From assembly GCA_004352715.1 (NCBI GenBank), contig SCFE01000078.1, positions 1,096,659 through 1,160,658 of the forward strand: a stretch of 64,000 nt of DNA, read 5' to 3'. This stretch comes from Hofstenia miamia (taxonomy: Eukaryota > Xenacoelomorpha > Acoela). Both the position numbers and the translations under genes were made by a program. How positions within the stretch are numbered: position 1 is the stretch's first letter; every line of letters starts with the position of its first letter. The notes beneath the pieces were generated by a model that worked only from the letters and a program-made list of their open reading frames with translations, was not told where the DNA came from and ran no database searches. This document shows, in pieces, positions 1 to 11,635 of the stretch.

Positions 1-664
1 CATGTCATACCTCAAAAGAAATGAAAAATTTCCTTCACAGTAATGGGGTTGCTATCCTTTCTGACTCAATCCTTTTCTCAATCAAAGTAACACTCAGTTA
101 TAATCTTATACACACTCTATCCAATGAATGTTCATTATTTATTCAAAATACACATATTTCTAGTACTGTATATTGTGATACACCTATAATAGTGTAATAT
201 TTACTGCTATAATGTGTTAAGCCCCGATTTACCTCTCGAATGACAAAGTTCACAACACCTTGTGTATTAATGTCCCCTTCTAAATCAATATTCCCATTTT
301 GCTATTTATTTTGTCGAAGAGCTAATCCGATTGTTCATTTAGGAAATTAACATTTTGAAAAATAATTTTTGACTAATGCAGTTTGATACAGAGGAAGTAC
401 TTCGGAGATGAAAAAGCAATAGCAATAGTTACGATCTAACTTTTGAAATGGTTGTCATTGACTGTGATCACTAACAATGAATAGATATGGTGGAGTCTTT
501 TTTAAATTTAACACTAATAAACAAAACACTAGTAAATATAAATTTACCAGCATACTAATTCTTTGTAAGAATTTGATATCAAAATATAAGAAGCCTAATC
601 ATATTTAAAAGTCCTTAATCTTGGTTGGAATGTATAGTGATATAAATAGCCTATTTCTATGTCT

Positions 665-1160
665 ATCCTTTTCCCAAGACAGCTAATCATATTTAACACA
701 CTGTTAACATTTTTCAAGCTCATCAAGAAATTACCACCTTATAATATTATTTCAATGCCTGGATTTATTCATAAGCATACTTCCAGTTCAAAGCACTATA
801 CCTGCATTAAGTANNNNNNNNNNNNNNNNNNNNNNNNNNNNNNNNNNNNNNNTCCTTTTCCCAAGACAGCTAATCATATTTAACACACTGTTAACATTTT
901 TCAAGCTCATCAAGAAATTACCACCTTATAATATTATTTCAATGCCTGGATTTATTCATAAGCATACTTCCAGTTCAAAGCACTATACCTGCATTAAGTA
1001 TAGAAAAATGGTTTTGCAAAAATCATTCATTAATACCGCTATTCGAACTTGGAACTCATTACATAAAGAGATAAGGAAGATTGAAAAATTGCAAGCTTTT
1101 AAGAAGCACATTAATATATTAAGCAAAAGTATATCTCGGGTAAAGCATGGTTAGGATACA
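665..1160 (+). pseudogene. 3' end of a non-LTR retrotransposon reverse transcriptase, duplicated across a gap
   Basis: The plus-strand reading frame from about 942 to 1154 ends in a pattern typical of the extreme C-terminus of CR1/jockey-type reverse transcriptases: a run of basic residues, then SFINTAIRTWNSLHKEI, then a Phe-Lys-containing helix (LQAFKKHIN) and a stop at about 1152-1154. Only this tail is present; the polymerase core is missing, as is usual for a 5'-truncated insertion. The stretch 665-813 is repeated almost exactly at 853-999 on the other side of a 39-N gap, so the first copy is probably an assembly duplicate. A more decayed homologous tail lies at about 3785-3905. Recognition is by motif pattern only. 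Confidence 0.6.
814..852. other. assembly gap (39 N) flanked by duplicated sequence
   Basis: A run of N. About 147 bases before the gap recur immediately after it, which suggests two overlapping contig ends that were not merged. Confidence 0.95.
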
Positions 1161-1181
1161 AGTTCTACAATAATGATTATA

Positions 1182-2181
1182 NNNNNNNNNNNNNNNNNNN
1201 NNNNNNNNNNNNNNNNNNNNNNNNNNNNNNNNNNNNNNNNNNNNNNNNNNNNNNNNNNNNNNNNNNNNNNNNNNNNNNNNNNNNNNNNNNNNNNNNNNNN
1301 NNNNNNNNNNNNNNNNNNNNNNNNNNNNNNNNNNNNNNNNNNNNNNNNNNNNNNNNNNNNNNNNNNNNNNNNNNNNNNNNNNNNNNNNNNNNNNNNNNNN
1401 NNNNNNNNNNNNNNNNNNNNNNNNNNNNNNNNNNNNNNNNNNNNNNNNNNNNNNNNNNNNNNNNNNNNNNNNNNNNNNNNNNNNNNNNNNNNNNNNNNNN
1501 NNNNNNNNNNNNNNNNNNNNNNNNNNNNNNNNNNNNNNNNNNNNNNNNNNNNNNNNNNNNNNNNNNNNNNNNNNNNNNNNNNNNNNNNNNNNNNNNNNNN
1601 NNNNNNNNNNNNNNNNNNNNNNNNNNNNNNNNNNNNNNNNNNNNNNNNNNNNNNNNNNNNNNNNNNNNNNNNNNNNNNNNNNNNNNNNNNNNNNNNNNNN
1701 NNNNNNNNNNNNNNNNNNNNNNNNNNNNNNNNNNNNNNNNNNNNNNNNNNNNNNNNNNNNNNNNNNNNNNNNNNNNNNNNNNNNNNNNNNNNNNNNNNNN
1801 NNNNNNNNNNNNNNNNNNNNNNNNNNNNNNNNNNNNNNNNNNNNNNNNNNNNNNNNNNNNNNNNNNNNNNNNNNNNNNNNNNNNNNNNNNNNNNNNNNNN
1901 NNNNNNNNNNNNNNNNNNNNNNNNNNNNNNNNNNNNNNNNNNNNNNNNNNNNNNNNNNNNNNNNNNNNNNNNNNNNNNNNNNNNNNNNNNNNNNNNNNNN
2001 NNNNNNNNNNNNNNNNNNNNNNNNNNNNNNNNNNNNNNNNNNNNNNNNNNNNNNNNNNNNNNNNNNNNNNNNNNNNNNNNNNNNNNNNNNNNNNNNNNNN
2101 NNNNNNNNNNNNNNNNNNNNNNNNNNNNNNNNNNNNNNNNNNNNNNNNNNNNNNNNNNNNNNNNNNNNNNNNNNNNNNNNN
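1182..2181. other. assembly gap of exactly 1000 N
   Basis: A fixed-length scaffold gap. Open reading frames crossing it are meaningless. The transporter exon on the minus strand runs up to its right edge. Confidence 0.98.
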
Positions 2182-2195
2182 AGGCAGCAGCACTG

Positions 2196-2654
2196 TAGGA
2201 GAACATTTGGGATTGTAGTGAGGAAACATCAGAGGAAAGCTTTGGGGGCATAGCTGAAATCTAATAAACTGTATAATTGTAAATTGAGACAGCAAACCAC
2301 ATGGAATGAAGAGACTAGTACCACTCTGTGAACTTTGGATAAACAGAATAACAAGGCCTGCACAAACCACTGATATGGAAGTAGAAATGACTTGTAAACT
2401 CGGGTGAACCAAAGTCGTTAATTTTCTTGTCAAACACACCATTATTACAGTAAGGAAAGTTGCCACAAAAATAGAAAGACAGCTGATGGTAAATAGATAG
2501 GGGTAATCATTTGATGAAGCACTGGTAAACTTTGTATTGATTTCTGTTTGGGTAACAAGGAATTGAGGCATGAGGAATTCTGGCTGGATGACCATTAGAC
2601 ATGACAGGAACGTAGAAAATATGCAAACCAGTTGTAAAAAATTAAGTTTGTCTC
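2196..2654 (-). CDS. probable exon of an SLC35G/EamA-type multi-pass transporter (partial)
   Basis: The minus-strand frame begins after a plausible splice acceptor (AT-rich tract ending TTTAG at 2655-2660). It encodes DKLNFLQLVCIF, a hydrophobic helix ending VIQPEFL, a loop of about 25 residues, a helix after NDYPYLF, the basic RKLTTLVHPSL turn and one or two more helices. In the drug/metabolite transporter superfamily, SLC35G/EamA proteins have a helix ending in a QP-x-F motif, a short loop, then a helix with an RKL-type turn, which is the order seen here. The likely role is membrane transport of an unidentified small solute. The frame loses resemblance after about 2290, and the next exon would fall in or beyond the 1000-N gap, so the 3' splice boundary is not determined. 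The frame is also open upstream to 2718, but that extension looks intronic. The family call is an inference. Confidence 0.45.
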
Positions 2655-2718
2655 CTAAATAAAATTGCAATAAAATTGCATATTGTAATTGATTGGACAA
2701 ACAAAATTTGCTATTCAT

Positions 2719-3535
2719 TGGATTTTCATTGTAAAAATTTTAAAAACAGTTCCAAAATATTGCAGTTTTTCTCATAATACAGTTTATTAATAATGTTTTT
2801 CTCATAATACAGTTTATTAATAATTCCTCATACCATTAAAATGATTGCTGAATACGCTAAATTAAAATTAAGAAAAAACAATCCACCGAAATTATTCTTA
2901 TCAAAGACCATATTCCCAGATCGATATTTCTCATGTTATTAATTATTTTTATTTTTTTATTTTATGTAGTTTGTAGTTTAGTTTACTGTATTGTAAGCTT
3001 AATTAAAGTTTATTATTATTATTATTAAAAAGGTCTGATAGTAATCTGAATGTAATGCCCAAAATCATGGTAACTAATTGAATGTCAAGGCGGTGCAGGT
3101 AANCTCATAAAGTTTTTATGCTTTTGAGCAGAACCTTCAGCAAGCTAATGCACACGACAATTGTAGCAAATTAGATTTTCTAACCTATTTCCAACTTAAG
3201 AATTTTTTTGAAGTTCATTAATATTAGGTGGATTTAGTGAGACTCTGAGTTGATTAGCAATGGGGATAACCTCTTTTAATTTAAAATGATCAATTCTAAA
3301 ATCATGTCGGGTTTAACCGGGTATCCTCTGGCACTCACTAGAGTCAATATGAGGATACAGTCTGCATTTAAATTGTATAAGTTTCTAATACCTTTGATTT
3401 CAGTTAGTAAGCCTTGCCAAATTTTCTTTTCTGTTTTCCTACAACAATATTTTGAATGTGCATGTAACTAATGCTGGTTTGATGAAACATCAAGTATCAC
3501 GAATAGAGTATAGATTGTAGTTCAATTAGTTTTAT
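2719..3535. other. non-coding AT-rich spacer with a 30-bp tandem duplication and an ATT tail
   Basis: A 30-bp unit is present twice in tandem at 2765-2794 and 2795-2824. A short (ATT)n tract at about 3009-3026 follows AATTAAAG and resembles the 3' tail of a retrotransposon, but no coding relic is recognised upstream of it. A single n lies at 3103. No gene is seen. Confidence 0.6.
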
Positions 3536-3539
3536 TTAA

Positions 3540-4695
3540 CTCCATAATGCCTAAGCACAGAAAAAATATTCAAAAAAATTATTTTTGTTTTTTGTACATC
3601 AAGTTGCTATAGAAATGATATTTCATTATTGAACTGAGCACATGTATTATTTCACTAGTTTTTCTGATTTGGTTGCATATTTGCAACTCTGGACAGTAGA
3701 GGTATCAAAAGCTGCAAATGGACTAGGTTCTTAAAATTGTTAAAACGACTGAATGAGCCCTTAGCAAGACATTAATGTCACCACATGAAGCTGAAATTCC
3801 CTACCTAAAGAAATTAAAATATTGAAAAATTAAAATCTTTTATTGTAATATAAAGCATTTAAAAATATATATCTGATAAATCATGGCTATGATACAAATT
3901 TTATAACAATGGCTATACTATAACTCGTTATTAAAATATTACTATAGTAATTTATCCATAACCTGGAAGACTTCTGTTGTAAATTATGTGAATTGTATAT
4001 ATGTGTTTTGTGAATTTAATGACGCTATTCAGATAAATTATCAGTTATTTAATTGTTAACATTTATCTGAATAAAGAATATATTATCAATTTCAAAGGAT
4101 AAGAAGTCTTTTGTAAATATACACTACTAGAATTGTTGATCTTATTATCTGCATGTCAGATAATTGTATGGTCTGTACATTTATTTGGGTACATTTTTGC
4201 CTCTACAATCTCATCTATAATGGATTCATTAAAAAATTATAAGCAGCAAATATTGATTTGATATACAATAGATAAGCTGACCTTTTTAATGATATGAAAA
4301 TTTACATTATGATCCCTTCATTGCCCGGAGTTGCAAATTTGCAGTTTACTTTATTGAGTGAATTTAGCAGCTAGCAACAGGCTAAAATTATTCAAAATGA
4401 TTGTCTTTCTGAGTATGTAAATATTTTTTGTGGCATGTCTAATTTAAGTCATTGTAAAATATTTCAAAGAATGTAATTTTTGAAAAACGAAATGAGTCTA
4501 TTTATACCTCCTAAAAATGATATTTTCAATTTCAAGATATTACAAATTTTAAGTATATCACAAATGATGTGTTTAGTATTCCAAAGTGGTAAGTAAAGCA
4601 TGAAGTTTTTGTTGAGAATATGTACATTGTACAATATAGATATTACACATTGACTTCACTGATGTTGCAAATTTACAACTACGAGCATTAGAGGG
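3540..4695. mobile_element. piggyBac-like non-coding element, copy 1 (TTAA-flanked)
   Basis: The left end is TTAA followed by CTCCATAATGCCTAAG (from 3540). The right end, read on the minus strand, is TTAA followed by CCCTCTAATGCTCGTAG. Both ends therefore abut the TTAA target site that piggyBac elements duplicate, and the inverted ends are similar though imperfect. The segment 4092-4695 aligns along its length with 56193-56749. A motif close to GTTGCAAATTTGCAAC recurs at about 3673, 4328 and 4666. The part from about 3600 to 4090 is absent from the second copy and contains a retrotransposon relic, so it may be a nested insertion. No transposase is visible. Confidence 0.5.
3785..3905 (+). pseudogene. 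decayed tail of a non-LTR retrotransposon
   Basis: The bases around ATTGAAAAATT, then the segment reading ATCATGGCTATGATACAAAT, align with the 3' end and short 3' untranslated region of the retrotransposon tail at 1040-1181. The reading frame is destroyed. This is a second, older copy of the same family. Confidence 0.45.
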
Positions 4696-4699
4696 TTAA

Positions 4700-5440
4700 T
4701 ATTAATACTGAATAAATTATTTACGAATAGTTCTTATAAACGCTAATTGGTTGTGTCGGATAATTGAGGGTGGGGTACGGAGGGGATATTTTTAAAAACG
4801 GAGAGCCTTGACGATCTGGTCCACTTTGCTAAACCTACAATTGATAGACACTGCAATATTAAGAATTAGAGTCTACCGACCTTTTCAAAATTTGCAACAT
4901 ATGAAAGAGATTTTATTCTCATCGTTGTTTGCGTAATATTTAAAACATTTCAATTGGTCAAACAAAAAACTCCGAAAACAAATATTTTTGATAAATTTGG
5001 TTATCGGTGCGAATTGCGAAGTAACTATCATTTTATGACCAAAGTTGTAGATACTTCTTTCCATTCGAGGTAGTTTTTCAAATAACTGCTCTAAATAAGG
5101 CGGGAAAGCAAAAGCTCATCATTAAGTTGAGGATTTGTAAATCTATTAAGTATTCGAATTTTGTACACTATTCTTGTACAATTTCTTAAAACAAGAGGGA
5201 TTAACACTATAATTAATGCCTTAAAATCCATGAAAGTCTAATTTTGTTAGCAATAAGTTGCCTTTTGAAACATTAGTTTTCTGTTACAAATTTTGACATT
5301 TCGTGTTTTTGAAAGTATTTGTTAGAGCCCACTTGAATGAGTCAATTTTATTATCGATTGTCACTCCAAGATATTTGAAATTATCAACAAGACTATATTT
5401 GATTGTTGCAAGTTTAATATATGTGATCGGTCGTAGTGAT
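4700..5440. other. AT-rich spacer with no recognised feature
   Basis: No convincing open reading frame, RNA gene or terminal repeat was recognised here. Confidence 0.5.
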
Positions 5441-5469
5441 GGAGGGTACTCATAATTATTATCGGTTGC

Positions 5470-5600
5470 TCATCAAGGGTGCACGTGGGTTGGGTATATC
5501 CGCATGGGTTGCGAGTACAACCACATCCGCGCAGGTGCGGATGCGGGTTGTGTACAGAATAAGTAAGACATACGGGTTGGCAATAACGATTAATAGAACC
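5470..5600. repeat. GC-rich short-word cluster (GGGTTG / GCGGAT), possible hAT subterminal repeats
   Basis: In otherwise AT-rich DNA, GGGTTG and its relatives recur on the plus strand, with inverted and GCGGAT-type words between them (for example GTGCGGATGCGGGTTGTG at about 5538-5555). hAT transposases commonly bind iterated short subterminal words. This cluster lies just upstream of the hAT transposase relic that starts near 5720, so it may be that element's left subterminal region. The exact left end was not found. Confidence 0.4.
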
Positions 5601-5719
5601 GGGAAATTGTGGGTACACATTTTTCAATTAGATTTTTAATTTCTGCATTGGTGAATAATTTGCATATCGGTTGCGTTTTGTGACTAAAGCCTCAATTTGC
5701 GGACATTTGAAATCTCGAA

Positions 5720-6610
5720 GTTTACATTGTCAGCGGCAGTTTTGCTGCATTCAAGCACTGTTTTTGCACACTAAGCGTTTGCAACCGTGTTGACAGCAGT
5801 AATGGAACATCCAACCTTATATCACACATTAGCAAGTACAAAAAGAAGCCATTTGAAGCGCCCAAACAAGCAACTTCTACCCTTTCTGGCGAAGAGAAGA
5901 CAGAGGTCAAAGGCATTCTTATTGATCATGTGGTGAATGGCATCGACAACCGATTTATGGACTGACAACGTCCAAAAGCGCAGTTATCTCGAAGTGTCTG
6001 TTATGTTATGTTAAAATTTTGGGTGTTGGCTTTGCATGCCGTGTATTCCGGATATTTCACATTCTATTGAAAATATCTGAAAGGAAATACAAGATATAAT
6101 GCAACAATTCGAATTTTCACATAACACTCCAATTACAACAGACACGAGATCAAAAGTGCTGCTTGTCAATTACATATGTTTTTGTCGTCGCTTCCATACC
6201 TGTTTAACAGATACATTTGCCGTCCGTGTCGAAACAGATAAACGATCTTGAGGAATTTCTGAATGCAATCTACATCATCGGCTGCCTATTTCAATTAATC
6301 GTGACTACAAGATGCGGGGCTGAGTGGGAAATCATTCAGCTCTTTTATTACGGCGATTACATCACTTCCCTTCATCCTTAAGCAGATAGAGATGTCCACA
6401 TTTCCAACCGCCTACTATAAAGTCGAGCGTTATTGCAGAGGTGTTGTACTGATACGTCCTCATTTCCGGCTATTCGCGCATTAACCTCCAAATTATTGGC
6501 TGAACAACCCCATGGAAAACCCATAGCCTCAAGTTTGAAACCTGGCCATACCCCTATTGGAAAATCCCAGCCTGTTTCTAAACTTTTTTCCAAATTTAAA
6601 GAAGAAGAGA
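5720..6610 (+). pseudogene. decayed hAT-family transposase with a BED-type zinc finger remnant
   Basis: Read across three frames, the plus strand carries the ordered landmarks of an animal hAT transposase. First is a BED-finger-like segment (KHCFCTLS, then NGTSNLISHISKYKKKP, about 5750-5850). Next is the conserved TTDLWTDN block (5946-5969) followed by KRSYLEVSV. A degraded region then carries TPITTD, in the place where family members have the second catalytic Asp. Towards 6400-6500 lies TAYYKVERY. Several stops (for example after EVSVMLC) and frame changes show the gene is dead. In the family this protein excises and reinserts the element by a cut-and-paste DDE mechanism in the nucleus. The C-terminal dimerisation region is not clearly recognisable, and the 3' side runs into a gap at 6632. 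Confidence 0.7.
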
Positions 6611-6631
6611 TTACGAGTCAGAATCGTAAAT

Positions 6632-6719
6632 NNNNNNNNNNNNNNNNNNNNNNNNNNNNNNNNNNNNNNNNNNNNNNNNNNNNNNNNNNNNNNNNNNNNN
6701 NNNNNNNNNNNNNNNNNNN
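6632..6719. other. assembly gap (88 N) flanked by a 30-base duplication
   Basis: About 30 bases (AAGAAGAGATTACGAGTCAG and on) precede the gap and recur immediately after it, at 6719-6748. This again suggests unmerged contig ends. Confidence 0.9.
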
Positions 6720-6885
6720 AAGAAGAGATTACGAGTCAGAATCGTAAATGTATATTGTATAAAAATACAATATGTATTTCCTGACCATTATAGATAATAC
6801 ATGCATGTTATAATGTTAAATATAAATGATAAACATTCAATTTTAAACAAAATAAACAGTTTATCTAGATCAATATAAGTCAATA

Positions 6886-8122
6886 CAAAGATGAAATCGG
6901 ATGCAACATTTTAAGATCCGATCTGATCCGAATTTTGAAAAAAAATGTTAGTTTTGAATCCGAAATCTATCCGAATTTAAATAAGTATTCTAACAATAAG
7001 TAAGCAGGAACTTAAAAAATATTTGTTTTTTTAAATGCGAATAGAAATTTTTTAGTGCTTCAACACTATCTTTAGATAAAAAATGGACATATACTTACGA
7101 AATAGTGAATGCCAATCAACTTATTTGTAAGCTTTGTAATAATCTAGTTCCTATGATTGTCATCAACTATAATCATAATATATTTATAGAGTTTAAAAAA
7201 TTGAGTTTCTTATAGTATTACCTCCCGTATAAATTTTTTATGTAAAAATTCAAAAATAAATAGTTTGCAATATCACTATGAATTGAAAGTGTTTCACACA
7301 AGAGAAATTGCAGCTTCAAAATTGCAGCTAAGGCGATGAACACAAGAATAGCACAAATAATGGCAAATTCTAGAGCAACCCTAAAATTTATATTGCAGAC
7401 ATTAAAAAAATTGTTGTAGAGTGTATTAAAATCCGTGATAGAAAAATTCATTTTTCAAACATAATTTGAGATTTAAATATAAATTTTGAATTTTACTAAA
7501 ATTGGAGCTACTAAATTGGATTCAAAGTTTAAATTACATAACAGCAGCATTAAATAAATTTATACCTTATTAATAGTATGCTGACGGTATGGTCCCTTCT
7601 GAGTACTAATTTGATCTTGGCATTGCAAGTTGCTTAGATTGAATATTTAAATGAGATTTTTTGATTGAAGAGTATCCCAAATTATATTAGTATTTTTACA
7701 TTTTGACAGTGTTTGCAAAAGTTAAGGTATTCCACTTGCTTCTCTGTGTTCTGTGCTCTTTGTTTGACATACATATTAGAGAGAATCCTTTTCAGAATTC
7801 TGCTCCTTCATTTGCAAGTTTATACAAACAAATGTTTTTGGTTGCTTTACTATTCTATTATGTGATTGTTAACATGAATCGCATTTTCAGATTCGAAGTA
7901 TAGGTCACAATGAAATTTAATTACTAAATTTCGCTTAGACTGAGATTATTAACACACAAAAATTGGGATTCAATGTAAAAATGTGCGTAATTTTTAAAAT
8001 GTACAATACACAAGTTTTAAAATTTTTGCATCCGAAACAAATCCGAGTTTCTTAAAATGAAGAATCGATCTGATCCGTACCCGATCCGAACCAATCCGAG
8101 ATCCGATCCGATTCCATCTCTG
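6886..8122. mobile_element. hAT-like element with GATCCG subterminal words
   Basis: The left end reads CAAAGATGAAATCGG. The right end, on the minus strand, reads CAGAGATGGAATCGG, which is a near-perfect inverted pair of the CAGRG type used by hAT elements. Iterated GATCCG words sit just inside both ends (about 6920-6980 and 8030-8115). GTCAATA is found at both flanks, adjacent on the left and two bases off on the right, as expected for a slightly decayed 8-bp target duplication. The 1.1-kb interior is AT-rich and no transposase motif was recognised, so this is probably a non-autonomous member. Confidence 0.6.
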
Positions 8123-8777
8123 ATTGTCAATATCAAAAGAATAAACATTCTTTTCACTATGTCCGAAAGCTCTGGTGAACCGAGTTTTTGAAAAGTTATT
8201 TTTAATAATTGAGCCCAAATTTTATAATTATTTACACCTCATTTATAAACTGTTACTATACAGGCGAGTAGAAATTTTAGTTCGAATGACCGGTGAGTTT
8301 CGCGACAAAAAATACTACGAGACCTCTTCTAAGAAGCACTTTTCGGTGGGTTTTCCACAGAGAAATTTGAAACACATACCCATGTCCATACACGCCGGGC
8401 TTAGCCATGCCCACGGTAACCCTGAGCGTTGATGTGTCCCCAACGCCAGCGAAAAATGCACACGTGTCATTCTTTGAAGATATGTTTGAAGGTTGCATCG
8501 TTGTCACCATATCTTCCATGGCCACCAGTAAAGATATTAGTACCTATCGAAAACCTTTCCGTCAACATAGTCTACAAAACCCTTTGGTCTGCTGGTACCA
8601 CCACGAACGCACATTTCCGTTTTATAAAAGTAAATGACATTCTTTGACGAGTTCTTATTACACAGGCGGCTTCTATGGAAAGTGAGCGTCCACCCTTGGT
8701 GTTGATCGGTACGGTTAGGGTTTGAATAAAAGTAATTTCCCTAAAATATTAACATAAAAATATCGTGGCGTCGACAT
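8123..8777. other. spacer with a moderately GC-rich segment, no convincing gene
   Basis: The segment 8277-8640 is richer in G and C than its surroundings and has overlapping open frames of about 76-85 codons on both strands. None shows a recognisable domain, and conserved coding character cannot be judged from one sequence. It could be a decayed exon or an old element. Confidence 0.35.
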
Positions 8778-9484
8778 TACAAGAAATTTAAACAGTGCCA
8801 TGACATCATCAAATAACTAGTGAAAGTGCGGCATAGATTATACACTATGCTTAACTGAAGGTGAAAAAGGTTTTTTACAAATTTATGTATCTTAAAACTA
8901 ATATAGTACCTAGCTCATCATCAATTGTTTAAATACTATTGGTTTACTATGCAAAGCAAAAAAAATTGTTTGTAGCCATAGTTGTTCACGAGTCAAAATT
9001 TTGCAAAAAATTTTATCCCATATGTCAATTTATAAAGGGAAAAATGAAGTAGATGCAATTGAATTTAATTTCATGAAAATGCCAAATACCAGATGTTCAA
9101 TTACATCATCAATTCTAATTGGTTAATGCTAATACTATAAAATAATGTAAAGATCTTATCTGTATCATTTGAATTTCTTGGGTCAATTTTGCATTTAATG
9201 AATTTAAGAGTTAAGTTGTGCGAACAAGGGAAATACCTTAAATTATTGATTATTGAATAGAATCAAGACAATTTTTTTCCGGCGATTTGTATAATAGACG
9301 CTCAGCTAAATTCATTTGTAAGTTTTATCAATACTTGATTTTTAAATGTTGGAAGCCTAAAAACGCATTTAAGAAAAAAGACAATATTCATTTCAAGAAG
9401 TGTTTTATTATCACATAATTGATTACGTCATTTTGTTTTGCTGTTAGAGGGCTACAACAATTTGTGCTATAATTTCTTGTAATG
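8778..9484. mobile_element. inverted-repeat element, copy 1 (ends ACATTACAAGAAATT)
   Basis: ACATTACAAGAAATT starts near 8779 and its reverse complement ends near 9484, giving terminal inverted repeats on a 0.7-kb segment with no coding content. About 300 bp of its left part recurs in inverted orientation at 12169-12476 with roughly 90 percent identity by eye, so it is a dispersed family. No target-site duplication is obvious and the superfamily is not assigned. Confidence 0.5.
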
Positions 9485-11090
9485 TGGGGGTTTATCGCCC
9501 TATATAAAAGCGCGTGCTTTGCTTTAGTTTGTTTGGTTTTCTTTACTTTAGTATTGAGTTTGCTTAACTTATTTTTGTTTGAAGTTTATCCTGTAAGATA
9601 GAGTTAGTGTTCGTTTTGGTAGGCAGTCACGCGATAACGATGCTACAATATAACAACATAAGCAAACAATAAACATGTAGCTTAAAATATCTCAATTGAA
9701 GCAGACAAAATGTCATTCTCAATTAGGAGTGTAGACGGTGACAAATTACGGGTGTTGCTACGGCAGTCTTTTTTACGAACAATGCTACACTAAAAATCTC
9801 TACACGCACATCACTAATCGATTTTGTCTTTTTGAAAACCAGATATTTCACAGAATTTAGCATTTAAAATTGGTATATTCCACTACATTCCACAATAATT
9901 GTTTTGAAAAGTAGCACGGAATACATTAGCTAATTTTAACCAGTATTTAGTTTTATGCAATGATTTAAGCATATTTTTCTACAGAAGAACTAAATGATTG
10001 AATGAAATGTTTATGAATTTGATTGAAAGTAAGCTATTAAGTATTGAACTAGCAGCTGTTTTACGTTTATGGATATGTCACTTTTAAGTCAGTATTAAAT
10101 TTCGAATAAATGAGCAGAAGATGAGGGTGAAGCAGTCGTAATGCAATTTACCAAACTTACGACTCATAAATTTTACTTTTTACCAAAAATTCCTACATTT
10201 TCTCTAAACAGATTCTTCAAAAAGTGAAATATTCAAACATAATCGTTTTTTTTGCAAAATATTGCGTCTCCATAATTTTCACTTTAGTCGATAAGTAAAC
10301 TATTTTTCGACGATTAAGCAATACATTCCTAAAAGGAGAAAACTACCAAATATTTTAATTTTAGAATTAGATGTTTGTAGTATGAAATTTCTATAGCATA
10401 TGTTAACACTAGAACAGCGATTACTACTTAAGAATAAATTTACATCTCATATTGCAAATGTGATAATTATGGAATATAAACAAAATTTCTACATATACCA
10501 AGTTCAATGAGATTATCAACATAATTGGAAGTATATGTAACTGCTAGTGTTTTGCTCAGTGTATAATGAAGCAAACAAAAATGCTTATATGTCATTTTGA
10601 CCTATTTTCGCGTTTCGAGTGTTAATATAATTGTCAAAATTCATAATACTATCTTGTAAATTTCCACAAAATGTTTAATAGCGAATGGTTAGTGTGAGGT
10701 AAGAAAGGTGAAACCTATTCATTCAGACACATTTTACTAGCATTCTGCCATTTTCCTATCGTGCTTGCCTTTGCACAACATTTAATACAACATAGGGGGA
10801 ATTCGGGGTGCCCACTTGACTTATTGGCTTTTAGCTTATTTATAGCTTTAAAAAATTTCTAGTGTATTCGCATGTCTAAATGAAAGTATTAGGGAAAGGG
10901 CTCTTGCAGTTTGATCGTTTGAGGTCTGTGATACTAGCTTCTAATTTAATACATTACTTACTATTAATTACTTTAGTAATAAACTTGGGGTTAGTTGTGT
11001 GAAGTCTACATTAGTATTTTAAGTAATGATTCGTTGTGAGTGTAAATCTTTTTCGCTTATGATCAATCATAAAAACGCTATATTAACTTA
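9485..11090. other. AT-rich spacer with no recognised gene
   Basis: The sequence just right of the preceding element (about 9500-9535, TATATAAAAGCGCGTGC) has a TATA-like appearance, but no coding sequence follows it. Nothing else could be assigned. Confidence 0.4.
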
Positions 11091-11091
11091 A

Positions 11092-11573
11092 ACAGCCTGG
11101 TGATTTTCAAAAATTTTCATGATCCTATAAAAAATTTTTTAAATGCTTATAGCTCAAAAACTATTAAAGCTGTGTTCAATCTGAAATCACCACATGATGG
11201 AGGAGAGTCTTCTCTTTCTTTTTCGCTCTAAATACGCGCGCTTGCTTTCGGTCCGGTGATCTCTGATTTTGCGCACGGCACGCCTCAATGGATTTGGAAT
11301 ATCTTTACACATATCAAGTAACAGTCAAAGTTCTTTGTTGTCTTCAGGGCCTCAAAACCTTCTGAATACATTAACAGTAGGTATGGAGAAAATTTAAATT
11401 TTTTTCAAAAATTTCTAAAAAACCTGTTATTTTATTCAATAATCTCTGCCACAGCAATAACCTTTAATAGAAATTTTCAACATTTTATTAATGTATATTC
11501 CCCAATAGACTTACCCATGCCCCAGAATTTTCAAATTTGGATATAGTCTTGGAGAAAATTCTTTGTAAATGTG
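11092..11573. repeat. dispersed non-coding repeat family X, copy A
   Basis: This is the best-preserved reference copy. It runs from an AAACAGCCTGGTGATTTTC start, through CTATTAAAGCTG, CACCACATGATGGAGGAGAG, GCGCACGGCACGCC and TATGGAGAAAATTTAAA, to AATTTTCAACATT, CCCCAATAGAC and a final CTTGGAGAAAATT. The same ordered landmarks recur at 13010-13515, 45225-45590, 54120-54380, 55450-55740 and 57540-57880. No long open frame and no terminal inverted repeat is seen. The name X is only a label. Confidence 0.65.
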
Positions 11574-11635
11574 GATAAACGGTTTGTCCTTTAAAACGGA
11601 CGCTAGGCTGTTAAGGTTAAAAATAATTGTATCTA

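Noticed and set aside
1151-2718. Very long open frames across 1182-2181
   Set aside because: They exist only because N codons are not read as stops; only the part right of the gap was considered.
5361-5639. Open frames of 67-88 codons on both strands
   Set aside because: They are produced by the GGGTTG word cluster and show repeat-driven composition.
8277-8640. Possible small gene in GC-richer DNA
   Set aside because: Overlapping frames on both strands have no motif and no start or splice support; left as unassigned.
9500-9535. TATATAAAAGCGCG as a promoter
   Set aside because: No coding sequence or transcript evidence downstream; TATA-like strings are common in this composition.
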